The translations under genes were made by a program, and so were the position numbers. Shown here one piece after another: positions 18,771-27,363 of a stretch of DNA of 28,099 bases; positions within the stretch are counted from its first letter, which is position 1, and each line of letters starts with the position of its first letter. The notes below the pieces were generated by a model, which worked only from the letters and a program-made list of their open reading frames with translations, was not told the DNA's origin and did no database searches. The stretch is from Chrysophaeum taylorii (lineage: Eukaryota > Sar > Pelagophyceae > Pelagomonadales > Pelagomonadaceae), in assembly GCA_029834535.1 (NCBI GenBank), contig JAQMWT010000554.1:1-28099 (forward strand), read 5' to 3'.

Positions 18771-19145
18771 ATGTTAATCATTTGGCCGATGTTGTCCTTA
18801 ATCCTGAAAACGGTCAAGTCCGTGTTTCCTCTAAACTGACTTTTCCTCATCTCATTTCTAAATCTCCTCCCGATTACGAACAACATCCCCCACCCGCACC
18901 TTCACCCGAAATACCCTTTTCTGTTCACCGCACCCCCAATGATGCGGCGCAGAGGGGGAATGCTATGCCTACCGACACTGACCACGAGAGGGGGACTCCT
19001 TCTTCTCCTCTCCGTGCTCCCTCTCCCGTTCCCGCATGTGCTCCAGCTGCTTCTGCACCCGCTACTTCCGCCACCACACCTACATCTGAAGTGTCCTCCA
19101 ACACTTTGCCACTTTTACCATCTTATCGGTCCCTCTATTCCCAGG
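18771..19145 (+). pseudogene. Pro/Ser-rich spacer after integrase; element ends before reverse transcriptase
   Basis: The segment starts with the usual integrase tail (DVVLNPENGQVRVSSKLTF) and becomes Pro/Ser/Thr-rich, as in the spacer between integrase and reverse transcriptase of copia elements. It contains a second QRG peptide (PNDAAQRG) and two AGAGGGGGA runs (18951-18959 and 18987-18995). Around 19145 base composition jumps from mixed to GC-rich, and the sequence becomes the reverse complement of a Gag-like gene. The copia reverse transcriptase, RNase H and 3' LTR are therefore missing from this window. Confidence 0.6.
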
Positions 19146-19150
19146 ATGTC

Positions 19151-20178
19151 CTACGTCTCACCCGTGGTTTCGGCTGCTTTGTCCGATCCTTCCGGTTCCG
19201 GCGTGATCGGTTCCTGGGCGGGTTCCTCTACTGGTGGCGACTCGCTGTTTCCGCTGCCAATATCGCGGCCGTGTCCGCGGCGGGTACCCCCTCGGGGAGA
19301 GTGCGGCGTCGCCCTCGACGTTGAATCGGGGATGATATCGTTGTCGGTTGTGCTGCCGGCGGCGTCATGGTCGTTTCGGTCGGGCGCGTAGCCGACCGCA
19401 TCCGCGGGGTTTTGTCGGCTTCCGTGGGTTCCTTCTCTTCCTCGTGGGCTCGCGGACGATTCGCTGGCCCCGTGCGCCGGATCGGCGGTTCGCTGCTCGG
19501 CGGCTCGGAGTCGGATTCGTCGAGATCCGATCCGCAAGGCGATTCGGGTCGCGGTGGTCGCGCTCGCTGCTCTCGACGTGTCTTGAGCGAGCGCACTTCC
19601 TCCCGGAGATCTTGGATTTTGTTTGCTGCGGCTTCGCGAGCGTGCTCCGCGTCCTCGCGGGCGCGTCGGAGCTCGTTCTGAAGGGCTTCCTTCTCCTCAC
19701 GGGTCGCGGTTTCGAGAAGAGCCGCCGCCTCTTCGATCTGCGCCGCGATTTCTTGGGCAAACCGATCGCGCTCCTCCTCGCGCTCTTGCGCTTGCTTTCG
19801 ACTCTCCTCATCTTGTACTCGGATCCGCTCTTGCAGCAGGCTTCGCTCTTCTTCATCTTGCCGGGTGCGCTGCTGCAGCTGGTCTTGGAGCAACGATACC
19901 ATCTCCTGCAGCTCGCGAACTGCTCAGGTGCTTTCGGCGGCGCGCTCATCGGCGGGTTCGGTTCGAGTCGTGGCTGGGGCGCTTGGCTGCTCGCCCGTCG
20001 ACTCTTCATCTTTTCTCTCTTCGGCTTCAGCCGGTCGTTCGGTTTCTCGGCCTGGTTCGTGTGCGGCGGCCGGCGCCGGCGCGGGTGGCTGCTTCGGCGG
20101 GGTCTCTTTTTCTTCCGCCCCTTCTCTCCCGGCGTCGGGGGGGACGTCTTCATCTCGTATGATGCGTCGCTTCGGCAT
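19151..20178 (-). pseudogene. Second Gag-like coiled-coil relic, GC-rich
   Basis: The minus frame starts at ATG 20178 (MPKRRIIRDEDV). It is acidic and Pro/Ala/Glu-rich for about 80 residues, meets a TGA near 19924-19926, and continues in frame as a strong coiled coil. Glu, Arg and Gln heptads run from about 19900 to 19600 (for example LQERIRVQDEE and EEREEERDRFAQE). A Pro/Arg/Ser-rich tail ends at 19228, with an alternative frame to 19151. Highly charged coiled coils are common in Gag-like proteins of algal and protist LTR elements, but no zinc knuckle or pol domain is present. The high GC content sets it apart from both neighbours. Confidence 0.45.
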
Positions 20179-20576
20179 TGCTGCTGGCGCTGTCTCTTTC
20201 AGTGCATCTCTTTTGGCTTGGCCCGTCTTCTCGGACTCCGCTCACTCTTTCCGGTCGTGCGCTCATCGGCGGGTTCGGTTCGAGTCGTGGCTGGGGCGCT
20301 TGGCTGCTCGCCCGTCGACTCTTCATCCTTTCTCTCTTCGGCTTCAGCCGGTCTTTCGGTTTCTCGGCATGGCTCGTGTGCGGCGGCCGGCGCCGTCGCG
20401 GGTGGCTGCTTCGGCGGGGTCTCTTTTTCTTCCGCCCCTTCTCTCCCGGCGTCGGGGAGGACGTCTTCATCTCGTATGATGTGTCGCTTCGGCATTGTTG
20501 CTGACGCTGTCTCTTTCAGTGCCTCTCTTTTGGCTTGGCCCGTCTTCTCGGACTCCGCTCACTCTTTTCCGGTCGT
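19942..20576 (-). repeat. 317/318-bp tandem duplication
   Basis: Two units, 19942-20258 and 20259-20576, begin GCGCTCATCGGCGGG (diverged in part at the ends) and end CCGGTCGT, with few differences. The unit length is not a multiple of three (317 and 318). Each unit carries its own copy of the start peptide MPKR-IIRDEDV (starts at 20178 and 20495), so the frame is not continuous across the pair. Confidence 0.9.
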
Positions 20577-20890
20577 CGGCTATTTGGTTGTCCTCGGGCT
20601 TGTCGGGCGAGTCGATGCTCGTCTCCGGATTTCGCGCAAATATACGTTTTCACACGTATGCCGCGTTCGACGCTCCGCTCAGGTCCACGTCGGGAAGCTT
20701 CTTTGCCACTCAGCTCCCAAACTGGTGGTGATACCGAGAGATGTTGTCTCGGCCGGGCACCCTTCTTGTTGTTGTGCGTGTCTTCACGCGGGCGTACGAT
20801 CTCGTCGACGATCGTACGGAGCACGCTAAGTGTGCTAGTCTTCTCTCGAGCGCCTTGAAGAGCTTCGGGGGCGATCAATCCCCGCGGCAA
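20516..20890 (-). pseudogene. Upstream minus-strand frame of the second Gag-like relic
   Basis: These 124 codons are basic and Arg/Pro-rich and lead into the tandem duplication, where they end at a stop. They include VLRTIVDEIVRPRED, which looks like ordinary coding sequence. It may be the original N-terminal part of the same gene. No family is recognised. Confidence 0.25.
20793..20818. repeat. 9-bp inverted repeat
   Basis: CGTACGATC and GATCGTACG flank an 8-base spacer (TCGTCGAC). It lies within a minus frame that looks coding, so it may be incidental. Confidence 0.4.
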
Positions 20891-21339
20891 CTACCGGCGG
20901 TGCTTGTGCTGTTCCCAACTCTTGGCTTGCGGTTGCAGGTTCGGAGATCTCGCCGATGTAGCAAGATCTCATATCCTCCACCACCTGCGGCAGGAAAGGA
21001 TTATGCGCGCTGACTTCTTACCCTGCTTCGACTGTGCCCTCGACGTCTCGAGGGTGCCGAGCGGGTTGAGGAGCGCTTCCTTCCTGTCGATCAACCTTAA
21101 AACTGCCCACGAGCTTCAATCCGAAGACTCGTGAAATGATTTATGGTTGAGATTAGTCGATTTGAAAGAGTAAACGCCTGGTGGCGTTGCAATACGTGCG
21201 TCAGGGGTTGAAGTAGAGTCCAGTAAACGGGAAGTGGGGTAGAGAACTCGATAGAACTAGGGGTAAGGATGGCGGTGTAAGGGTTACGGCCACAGGTGAG
21301 ACGCTTCCTGCTTAGTTTGATCCAGATTTCGCTCACCGA
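20891..21339. other. Relic sequence without recognisable gene
   Basis: Short frames only, with no domain or repeat that I can identify. It may be the leader of the second Gag-like relic (minus) on its left and the unrecognised front part of the LTR (plus) on its right. Confidence 0.3.
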
Positions 21340-21590
21340 TTTCAATCTGTGAGGGCGTAGAGATAGAAAATCTGAATTAGGGTTAGTACCCACTATTCTA
21401 GGGATAGTTCCCTTAAATTTAGCACCCTTTGATTTAAGAAAACGCTGTGTTATTCACACCGGCTGTCCTCGTTTTAGGAGACAGATTCGAGGGCAGACTA
21501 CCATTGCTCTCACGCTCTGCTGAAGGGTAGCACAGTAGAAATTACTGTTCTCTATATTCCAAGCGCGCGTGCAATCAATACAGGACTTGT
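21340..21590 (+). mobile_element. Gypsy-type LTR fragment, plus orientation
   Basis: This is related to the reverse complement of about 7000-7210, with several ordered blocks: TAGAGATAGAAAAT, TTAGGGTTAG, ACGCTGTGT, GGAGACAG, GGGCAGACTACCATT and CACAGTAGAAATTACTGTTCTCTA. The similarity ends near 21575, giving the likely LTR 3' end. The front part is not recognisable. No associated coding region is seen to the right, where copia leader sequence begins. Confidence 0.55.
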
Positions 21591-21803
21591 ACAGACAACA
21601 CACACACCGACACTTTCACGACAATAAGATACTATAAACAAGCACACAGGGGGCACGCAGTCTTAACGTGTGCGGTGTAGCTATGTACAACCCATGTATA
21701 AGCGTATACAAACACTTGTGTTGCATGGCGAGGCTAGACCGGCGCGGCAACGGTCCAAAACCCATATGGCACGTGCATGCAACACATGATCCCTCAGGAC
21801 CCC

Positions 21804-21818
21804 GCTGGGCCCATAACC
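21804..21818 (-). other. Perfect half-tRNA initiator Met primer-binding site
   Basis: The plus strand reads GCTGGGCCCATAACC, identical to the anticodon arm of eukaryotic initiator tRNA-Met. The minus strand is therefore its 15-base complement and starts at the last base of the LTR (21819-22136). About 200 bases of leader-like sequence follow on the minus strand before the gypsy LTR fragment cuts it off. Confidence 0.85.
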
Positions 21819-22136
21819 TGCAGAGAATTCCGCTAGGCAGTGGTAAGATCACGGAGGAACCATCCCGTCTCACCGCGTGAGTCTGGCAGGGCAGATTCGG
21901 GGGACAAAGGGCACAGCCCCCCTAGCCTCGGCACACGGCAGACGATACATAGAAACGCACCAAGGCAACATGTGATTACTACATACCTACGGGGCGCGCT
22001 AGACCATGATGATATGATGATGAGCGTGATCACAATATCGTAGACTAATGACTTGTGTAAAAGGGGAGAAGGGTAAGGAAGAGATCGCGTTCTCGACGGA
22101 CGGATAAGGGGTAAGGAGTCAGCAGATTTCTCTGCA
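21819..22136 (-). mobile_element. Copia-type 5' LTR, minus orientation (copy C)
   Basis: This 318-bp LTR on the minus strand starts TGCAGAGAAATC and ends GAATTCTCTGCA, with TG...CA and 9-bp inverted termini. Its end is proven by the adjoining primer site. It is closely similar to 9972-10285 and more distantly to 11893-12249, sharing TTCCTTACCCTTC and the stem-loop region. The rest of the element is missing after the leader. Confidence 0.85.
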
Positions 22137-22644
22137 CGCCAATGTTATTTTTCACGCGATATTTTTAAATGTGTCTGTTACCAGGAAGAAAGAGCTATAA
22201 GAACAGGGCCGCAGCCACGAGGACATCCTTGAGCTTTGAAGCGAAATGTGTAGGTTGAAAATAAATGCGCAGTCATTCTTAGGAAGGCGTATTTCGTTGT
22301 GCTAATGGAACGGTTAGGGCGTGTAGCGCAATCAACACGCAGTTCTGGCCGCATACGCCCTATACATACGAAGAGATAGCATGTCTTGAAAAGAATGGCG
22401 TCACAGCTGCAAAACCCCTAGCGAAGTATGCTTATAGCATTGCCTAATTACATTCTAGACAGAACAGACAAAGTTGAATCATAGAGAGGATTCCATGCTC
22501 AAAATGAGCCTAGAGGCTGCAAATATTGTCAAGTTCACCATATCGCACGCGCGTAAAGCTACGCTAGGTGAAATGAAACGCAAGTTTATTTAACGTGCTG
22601 ACGCACCTACCGTGCTCAAACCCTTCAGCGTCATAGTCACATCT
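22137..22644. other. Intergenic region downstream of the transporter
   Basis: No open frame, LTR or repeat is recognised. It should contain the 3' UTR and polyadenylation region of the minus-strand transporter gene, but no clear signal stands out. Confidence 0.4.
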
Positions 22645-23777
22645 TCAAGCGTCGAACTGATTAGGCTTGAGATCTTGGACCTTGTGTTTACGGCCTTTGT
22701 GATTATAAACACACGCGCTCAAATGAATCAGAACACTGCCAAAAATGAAGGTGGATGAGGGTTGAAAACCAAACAAAACCATTTCAAGAACACAAGCGGT
22801 AACCGTTGAAAATGCTGCTGCAAAGCCCTTGAGGATGCTGTCAGCATACTTCAATATGAAAGCAACATTCAATCCACCAAAAGCCTGCAGTCCGATTACA
22901 AGCCAGACTAGCTTTGAGTACCCATAGAAGAAGCCGCGGCTATGGATTGTTGTTAGATCTTTAACCAACACAGAGGCCATTCCAATAGTAATTGAAGAGA
23001 CACCCATCTGTATGTTTCGAATCCACATTGACGTGCGCGAACCTTTAAGGATACTTTGTTGATATACACCCGAGAACCCTGAAGTTATGGCCGCCACAAA
23101 GACTGCCATGAACCCAAGGCTGCTCTCGAAAGTGCCCTCGAGAGTAGAAATAGGTGCCGTGGTTGTTTCCTGTCTCCCTATCTGAACAACCGTGACTCCT
23201 AAAAAGAGGGCAAACAAAGCCAGCCAACGTTGGGTGTCTAGTTGCTGTCCAGTAAGTGTCACTGAGAAAACAGCGCTTGTGAGGATTTTCAAGTTATAAG
23301 CGACCTTGTACGGTGTAGCACGCAAGTGCGATAAAGCAAAATACAGCAAATTATTTTGCGCGACATACAGCACTGCAGGTAACCTACTTCCGAGTGTCAC
23401 GTCTGGCAATAAAACGAGCGTTCACTGGACGCGGAAGACGCCACGATAGTTTCGCAACATCTCTGGGCTTACACACGAGCTCTTTGTGGAGTACCCCAAT
23501 TAACTTAAGCAGCCTGGATTCATATTCTCTGGCTACATGGTATTACACAAGGCGTCACTCTGGCATCAGGCGAGCCGCCAGCCTCTCGGCAGAATAGTAC
23601 ACCAAGACAAAACAAAAATTTGAGAATCTCCATGCAACACACAGCAGTAGATGACAGATACAGTGGTCCAGATTTATGACGTGAGTACCGCAAGCAGAGC
23701 ACGAGTGCGGTGTCCTGAGCAACGAGCAACCCTAGGGATCCATACCGCAGAAGAGTGGCTTTCGAGTAAGCCAGCAT
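22645..23777 (-). CDS. Nucleotide-sugar transporter of the UDP-Gal/UDP-GlcNAc (SLC35A-like) family, three exons
   Basis: Golgi or ER membrane antiporters of this family import UDP-sugars in exchange for UMP for glycosylation. Exons are 23777-23603, 23532-23445 and 23383-22645, with GT-AG introns of 70 and 61 bp. Together they give 1002 bases, 333 residues plus stop, the usual family length. Family landmarks occur in order: LRYSR and YLSSTAV (exon 1), VLHKELVCKP (exon 2), a QNNLLYFALSHL block, YNLKILTSAVFSV, SGFSGVYQQSILK, WIRNIQ, and LKYADSILKGFAAAFS. The peptide across intron 2 aligns with the family without a gap. The intron 1 acceptor could be 4 bases further on. Start: ATG 23777, just before the first hydrophobic helix. 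About ten transmembrane helices are expected. The substrate cannot be assigned. Confidence 0.9.
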
Positions 23778-23852
23778 CAACCCTTCCACTTGGCAGTCCT
23801 TTGGCAGTCCTTAGTATACTGTACCTAGAGGGTATGGGTAGACAAGTGCAGG

Positions 23853-24166
23853 CCAGTAAGTTCACCTACTCCCAATCTCTAACCCCAGTAAGTTCACCTG
23901 GTCCTAGTAAGTTTCGTATAAGTTCACCTGGTCAGTAAGTTCACCTAGCTCATACCAACTCCTTTGAGCTCGTCGCTCTCGCCTCCGCCAACTTAAGCTG
24001 CTTTGATCCGCACGCGCCGCCAACCTTTGAGTTTACTCTAAAAACTTTACTCTAAAACCCCCAGTAAGTTCATCTGGTCCCAGTAAGTTCACCTGGTCAC
24101 TATATTCACCTAATCCCAATCTCTAACCTCAGTAAATTCACCTGGTCCCAGTAAGTTCACCTACAG
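23853..24166. repeat. Array of AGTAAGTTCACCTGGTC motifs upstream of the transporter
   Basis: About ten full or partial copies of a 15-18 base motif (CAGTAAGTTCACCTGGTCC and variants) occur in two clusters, 23853-23948 and 24059-24166. A longer unit, TTCACCTA-N-TCCCAATCTCTAACC followed by the motif, appears in both. Spacing is irregular. The array lies 75 to 390 bases before the transporter's ATG, so it may be a promoter element cluster; the reverse complement contains an E-box-like CAGGTG. It could also be a degenerate minisatellite. Confidence 0.7.
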
Positions 24167-24192
24167 TGCGCGTGTAGACGCCGGGAGGGGGC

Positions 24193-24752
24193 TTATCGGT
24201 ATTGCGCAGCACGTGTGGGGTAGGGTGGAGTCGTCGACTCAGAAGAGGTTATCCTCGGGGTTGCCGATCGACAGAGAGCCACGTAGAGCTGGACGTGGCA
24301 GAAGACGGGCTTCGCCAAGAGGACGCCGACCTCGCGGGGCGTCTGGCCCTGGCTCTTGTTGATCGTTTGGCGTAGGCGGGCCTTAAGGGATACAGGTTGG
24401 AGTAGCCTCGGTGACAACGACACGATCGATCATGTATCTGGTACTGTTGCAGTGGCCATGCGACGGGTCGAGGTTGCGAAGACTTTAAGCTCGCGATCAA
24501 AGTCAGCATGCCGTTGGTTGTCAGGGAGTTGAAAACTCTACTGTAAAGAGCGAGGCGTCGTCTTCCGACCCAGCCTAGTCAGCCGAAAAGAACTCCGACG
24601 CCTCGTCTCCGGGAAAAAAAGGCCGCGGTCATGCGCGCGTTGTCAGCATCGACAACATCGTTTCGACGGGGCGTGAGAATGGCGCGCTGAAAGAGCCGCC
24701 GCGGGTCGTGGAAATAGTCTGCGAGGTCGCCGTAGACGGCTTGGAGGATCAC
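24193..24752 (-). pseudogene. Helitron-type Pif1-like helicase, C-terminal relic
   Basis: On the minus strand, in shifting frames, the C-terminal landmarks of Helitron Pif1 helicases appear in order: RAILTPRRNDVVDADNARM (near 24640-24700), PGDEAS, a NSLTTNGM stretch, NLDPSHGHCNSTR, and INKSQGQTPREVGVLLAKPVF followed by QLYVALCR (24290-24370). These correspond to the N-x-x-V-x-x-IN, NLDP-x-x-GLCNGTR and TINKSQGQ...QLYVALSR motifs of the family. Several frameshifts and stops break it. Rep, Walker A and Walker B portions are not found to the right, so it is a fragment. It begins right beyond the transporter's motif array. Confidence 0.85.
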
Positions 24753-24760
24753 TGTCTGGC

Positions 24761-24853
24761 TCTCGCGCCTACCTGATCCTTACTCTCGCGCCTACCTGAT
24801 CCTTACCCTAAATCGAGGGACAGACAAACAAACAAACAGACAGACAGACAAAC
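24761..24853. repeat. 23-bp tandem duplication and ACAG/ACAA microsatellite
   Basis: Two exact 23-base units (24761-24783 and 24784-24806) are followed after 12 bases by alternating ACAG and ACAA tetranucleotides (24819-24853). They lie next to the helicase relic. Confidence 0.85.
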
Positions 24854-24855
24854 AT

Positions 24856-25099
24856 CTGTCGATCAGTAGTTAGGATTCAACATAGTCTGCATTGTCTCTA
24901 GCCCTGTTGAGAGACGTTCTCCCTTGTTTCCCCAAGCTTGAGAAACTGGACCGGGACGGAAGGTGTTCAAGGTTGGTATTAGCGCCGCAGAGGCCACCAA
25001 ACATGTGCTCAAGACCCTTCGTGACCCCTAGAGGCACAGAGACCGTCGATACGACTGGTGGCAGTTTTGCTTTCCGCCTTGGTTTCAGCCAATCATCCA
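24856..25099. other. No recognisable feature
   Basis: Short frames on both strands and nothing with family motifs. Confidence 0.3.
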
Positions 25100-25200
25100 A
25101 TAGAGAAGAAGGTATGCCCTGCGTGTCGAGGCGATGGGCCCAGCGAGCATCGATATGCGGGGACTCACTGCGGGAACTCGCGAGGTTATCGACCCTACAT
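25100..25200 (+). pseudogene. Possible relic of a nuclear-receptor-like C4 zinc finger
   Basis: A short plus frame codes C-x2-C (Cys codons 25115-25117 and 25124-25126), 14 residues including EHRYAGTH, a third Cys (25169-25171), and then GNSRGYRP. A C4 finger would have C-x2-C-R/K-x-F-F-R-R here. The fourth Cys is Ser, and FFRR is reduced to YRP. The resemblance is short and could be chance. Confidence 0.2.
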
Positions 25201-26917
25201 TAGCGCGATGCACATGTTGGTCGGCTTTATGCACGCTTCAGCACAACCAACCTGACTCGGCATCGATCAAGCGCTCCGAGCCTCGCGGAGAGCGTCTGCG
25301 TCTGCGGACAACTGTCGGAAATATCGTTCTCACCGCAGTCGCCCACCTTATCGACCGTCTTATGCCGCAACGTGAACACCGATGAACAACAAAAGTGGTC
25401 ATTGCGCACCCCTGAATATTATAGTAACATCGACCAGGCTTCCCCTAATATACGACTCGCAGCAAGGAGGCAGCAGCGAGGCAGGTCGCGCCGTAGGTAT
25501 CTGTCGATAGATCGACGAGGTGGAGGCCCTCGGGGACTGCCGCGAGTGCGCGTAAATACGGGCTAGCGGGCAGAGTCCGCGTCGGCCACGGCATGTGCGT
25601 AGCAATCCGCTTTGCCCCGGACAAGTTACAGGAGACACTTTACGCAGTAAATTTGTACAAACTTCAAGGCAAAATGTTTCCATCAAAGACAGTATAAGCT
25701 CACCAATACCTACGTAATACTGCTATGTCGTAAAATGAGGTCTCTGGAATATTATGGGGGGCTCAAGCAACGGGATTGGACACGGTGCTCACCAACGCTG
25801 CCTGCACACAGCTGGCACACGCACAGTACTAGCACGCGCGCGCGCGTGCAGACTGCACTAAACCAGACCCACGCCGACCCTCCCCGAGCTCCCCCAATTC
25901 CCACTTCCCTGGAGTAGTCGGTGCTTAGCATATTTTTTGTCGGGAGTCACGAGTCGAGTGAGCTGTGGTTGGCGCTCGCATGGAAGCCCCTCGGGCAGAG
26001 CAGAGCAGGCCGTTTCAACGCGCCACGATGATCAACTTACACGACGACATCACGACATCGTCCTGGTTCAACGCGAGTTCGGCCTTCTTGACCTTGGGCT
26101 TGAGGCCAGGATTGGCTCGCTTGACGTCGGATTCAACACGCGTGGCGGGAATCCTGTTGCGACAAGGCCCGATAACGACAGCCAGCCTCCCTGGGCGGCC
26201 ATTGCACGACGAGGACTTGTGCATGGTGTTGTGCTTTTGGAGTCGAGAGGACGGATCGTATGAGGATCCACTGTACACCTAGTGGTGGTGGTTTTCGAGT
26301 ACGAAGACGTAGTAAGAACCGTTGTTTACGGACTCATCGTTCATCATGCCCAAGTCGGCTCGACGAGAGCGGCGCGGCATCCTTCGTCGCTATGGCGGCG
26401 TACCTTCATCGCATCGCAGTCGGTTGCCTCGGCTACAGGTTTGCGCTTGGAGAGCTTGATGCAAAGGCGCAAACACGCCAGCAGTGCGATAGAGTCGTCG
26501 CTTCGCTGGGGCGCACGTCTTCGTTATCGACGAATGTGCAGTCATCACCCTTATAACATCGTCGACATCGCTATCACGGTCGCTCCATTTAATGGAGTCC
26601 ATACTGCTGTCAAATCGAAGCGCTCTGGATCCCCCATATCTTCTTCTCTGAAACGGCGTCCGTTGCGCCAAGAAGACCGTGGGTTTTTTTAAGTCGACTA
26701 CTCATAGGGGGGGCAAGGGTGTCGAGGGGTTTTGGTTGATTGCGCGAAGACGTGAGGGATGCGGGAAAAGCGAAGGTATCTCGTGCACGGGTGGGGTTCT
26801 GCAGACCCGGCTTCAGGACCGTAGCTACGAGCTGGATTCCGCCAAGCCAGCATGGACCGGCGAATTCGTCAGAGGCGGTCCAGAGAGTTTTTATGTTTAT
26901 ATTCGTGTATGACTTTC
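25201..26917. other. Long stretch without recognisable gene
   Basis: Open frames on both strands reach 95-136 codons but show no motif, and they overlap each other. There is a GCGCGCGCG run near 25838-25848. Missing parts of the Helitron could lie here, but I found no Rep or Walker motif. Confidence 0.3.
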
Positions 26918-27345
26918 TGGAACTCCTACACTTCACTCCTGATGCCCTAGACCAACTTCAACCTCTCTTTCTTTGCGGATTTTCTCTCCGTTCAGTACGG
27001 CTTTCCCTCGATTCATACCCCGGTCCTTCCTTCCCGTTTTCCACTTTTAAACTAGGCATTTAGCCCGTCTGGCCCTTCCTCTTTCTCGAAGCGCTCCACC
27101 ATGCTTGCCGAAAGATGCAGAGTCCTCTCGTGAAGATGACGGTAGCTATGTGTCTCTCTGACAGTGTGAAAGCTAGCAGGTCACTGTGTACCTGTGATGT
27201 CAGGCACTATATTTGTCCCTCGCACGTAGCATGTGGTGAGGCGGAATGGTCTAGTGCCACCTAAGACCGCACGCGGTCGCTACCCACCTCTCGGGAAGCG
27301 GGGAGAAGAAGGATCTATCGCCGTAGTAACGGTAAGGAACTCCCA
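26918..27345 (+). mobile_element. Diverged copia-type LTR (copy B)
   Basis: It shares ordered blocks with 11893-12249: start TGGAAC, TTTTCTCTCCGT...ACGGCTTTCCCTC (near 26981-27010), GTAGCATGTG, GCGGAATGGTCT (27241-27252) and the following stem-loop (27265-27278). It ends CTCCCA. The next 15 bases, GGCTAAAGAGCCAGC (27346-27360), match the half-tRNA primer site at 10 of 15 positions. No internal plus-strand element follows, so this is a solo or truncated LTR. Confidence 0.6.
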
Positions 27346-27363
27346 GGCTAAAGAGCCAGCAGT

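Noticed and set aside
19348..20829. 493-codon plus-strand open frame
   Set aside because: It is the antisense shadow of a GC-rich, Glu/Arg-rich coiled-coil gene. Its Ser/Phe/Leu/Arg-rich composition and repetition of the duplicated unit are explained by that.
23853..24166. CRISPR-like array of short repeats
   Set aside because: Spacing is irregular, copies are variable, the host is eukaryotic and there is no cas gene.
25838..25848. CG-alternating run as Z-DNA or regulatory site
   Set aside because: It is only about ten bases long with no supporting context.
27228..27290. tRNA-like string (GGAATGGTCTAGTGCC then a stem)
   Set aside because: No full cloverleaf or B box could be fitted, and the string is a conserved LTR block shared with 12167-12220.
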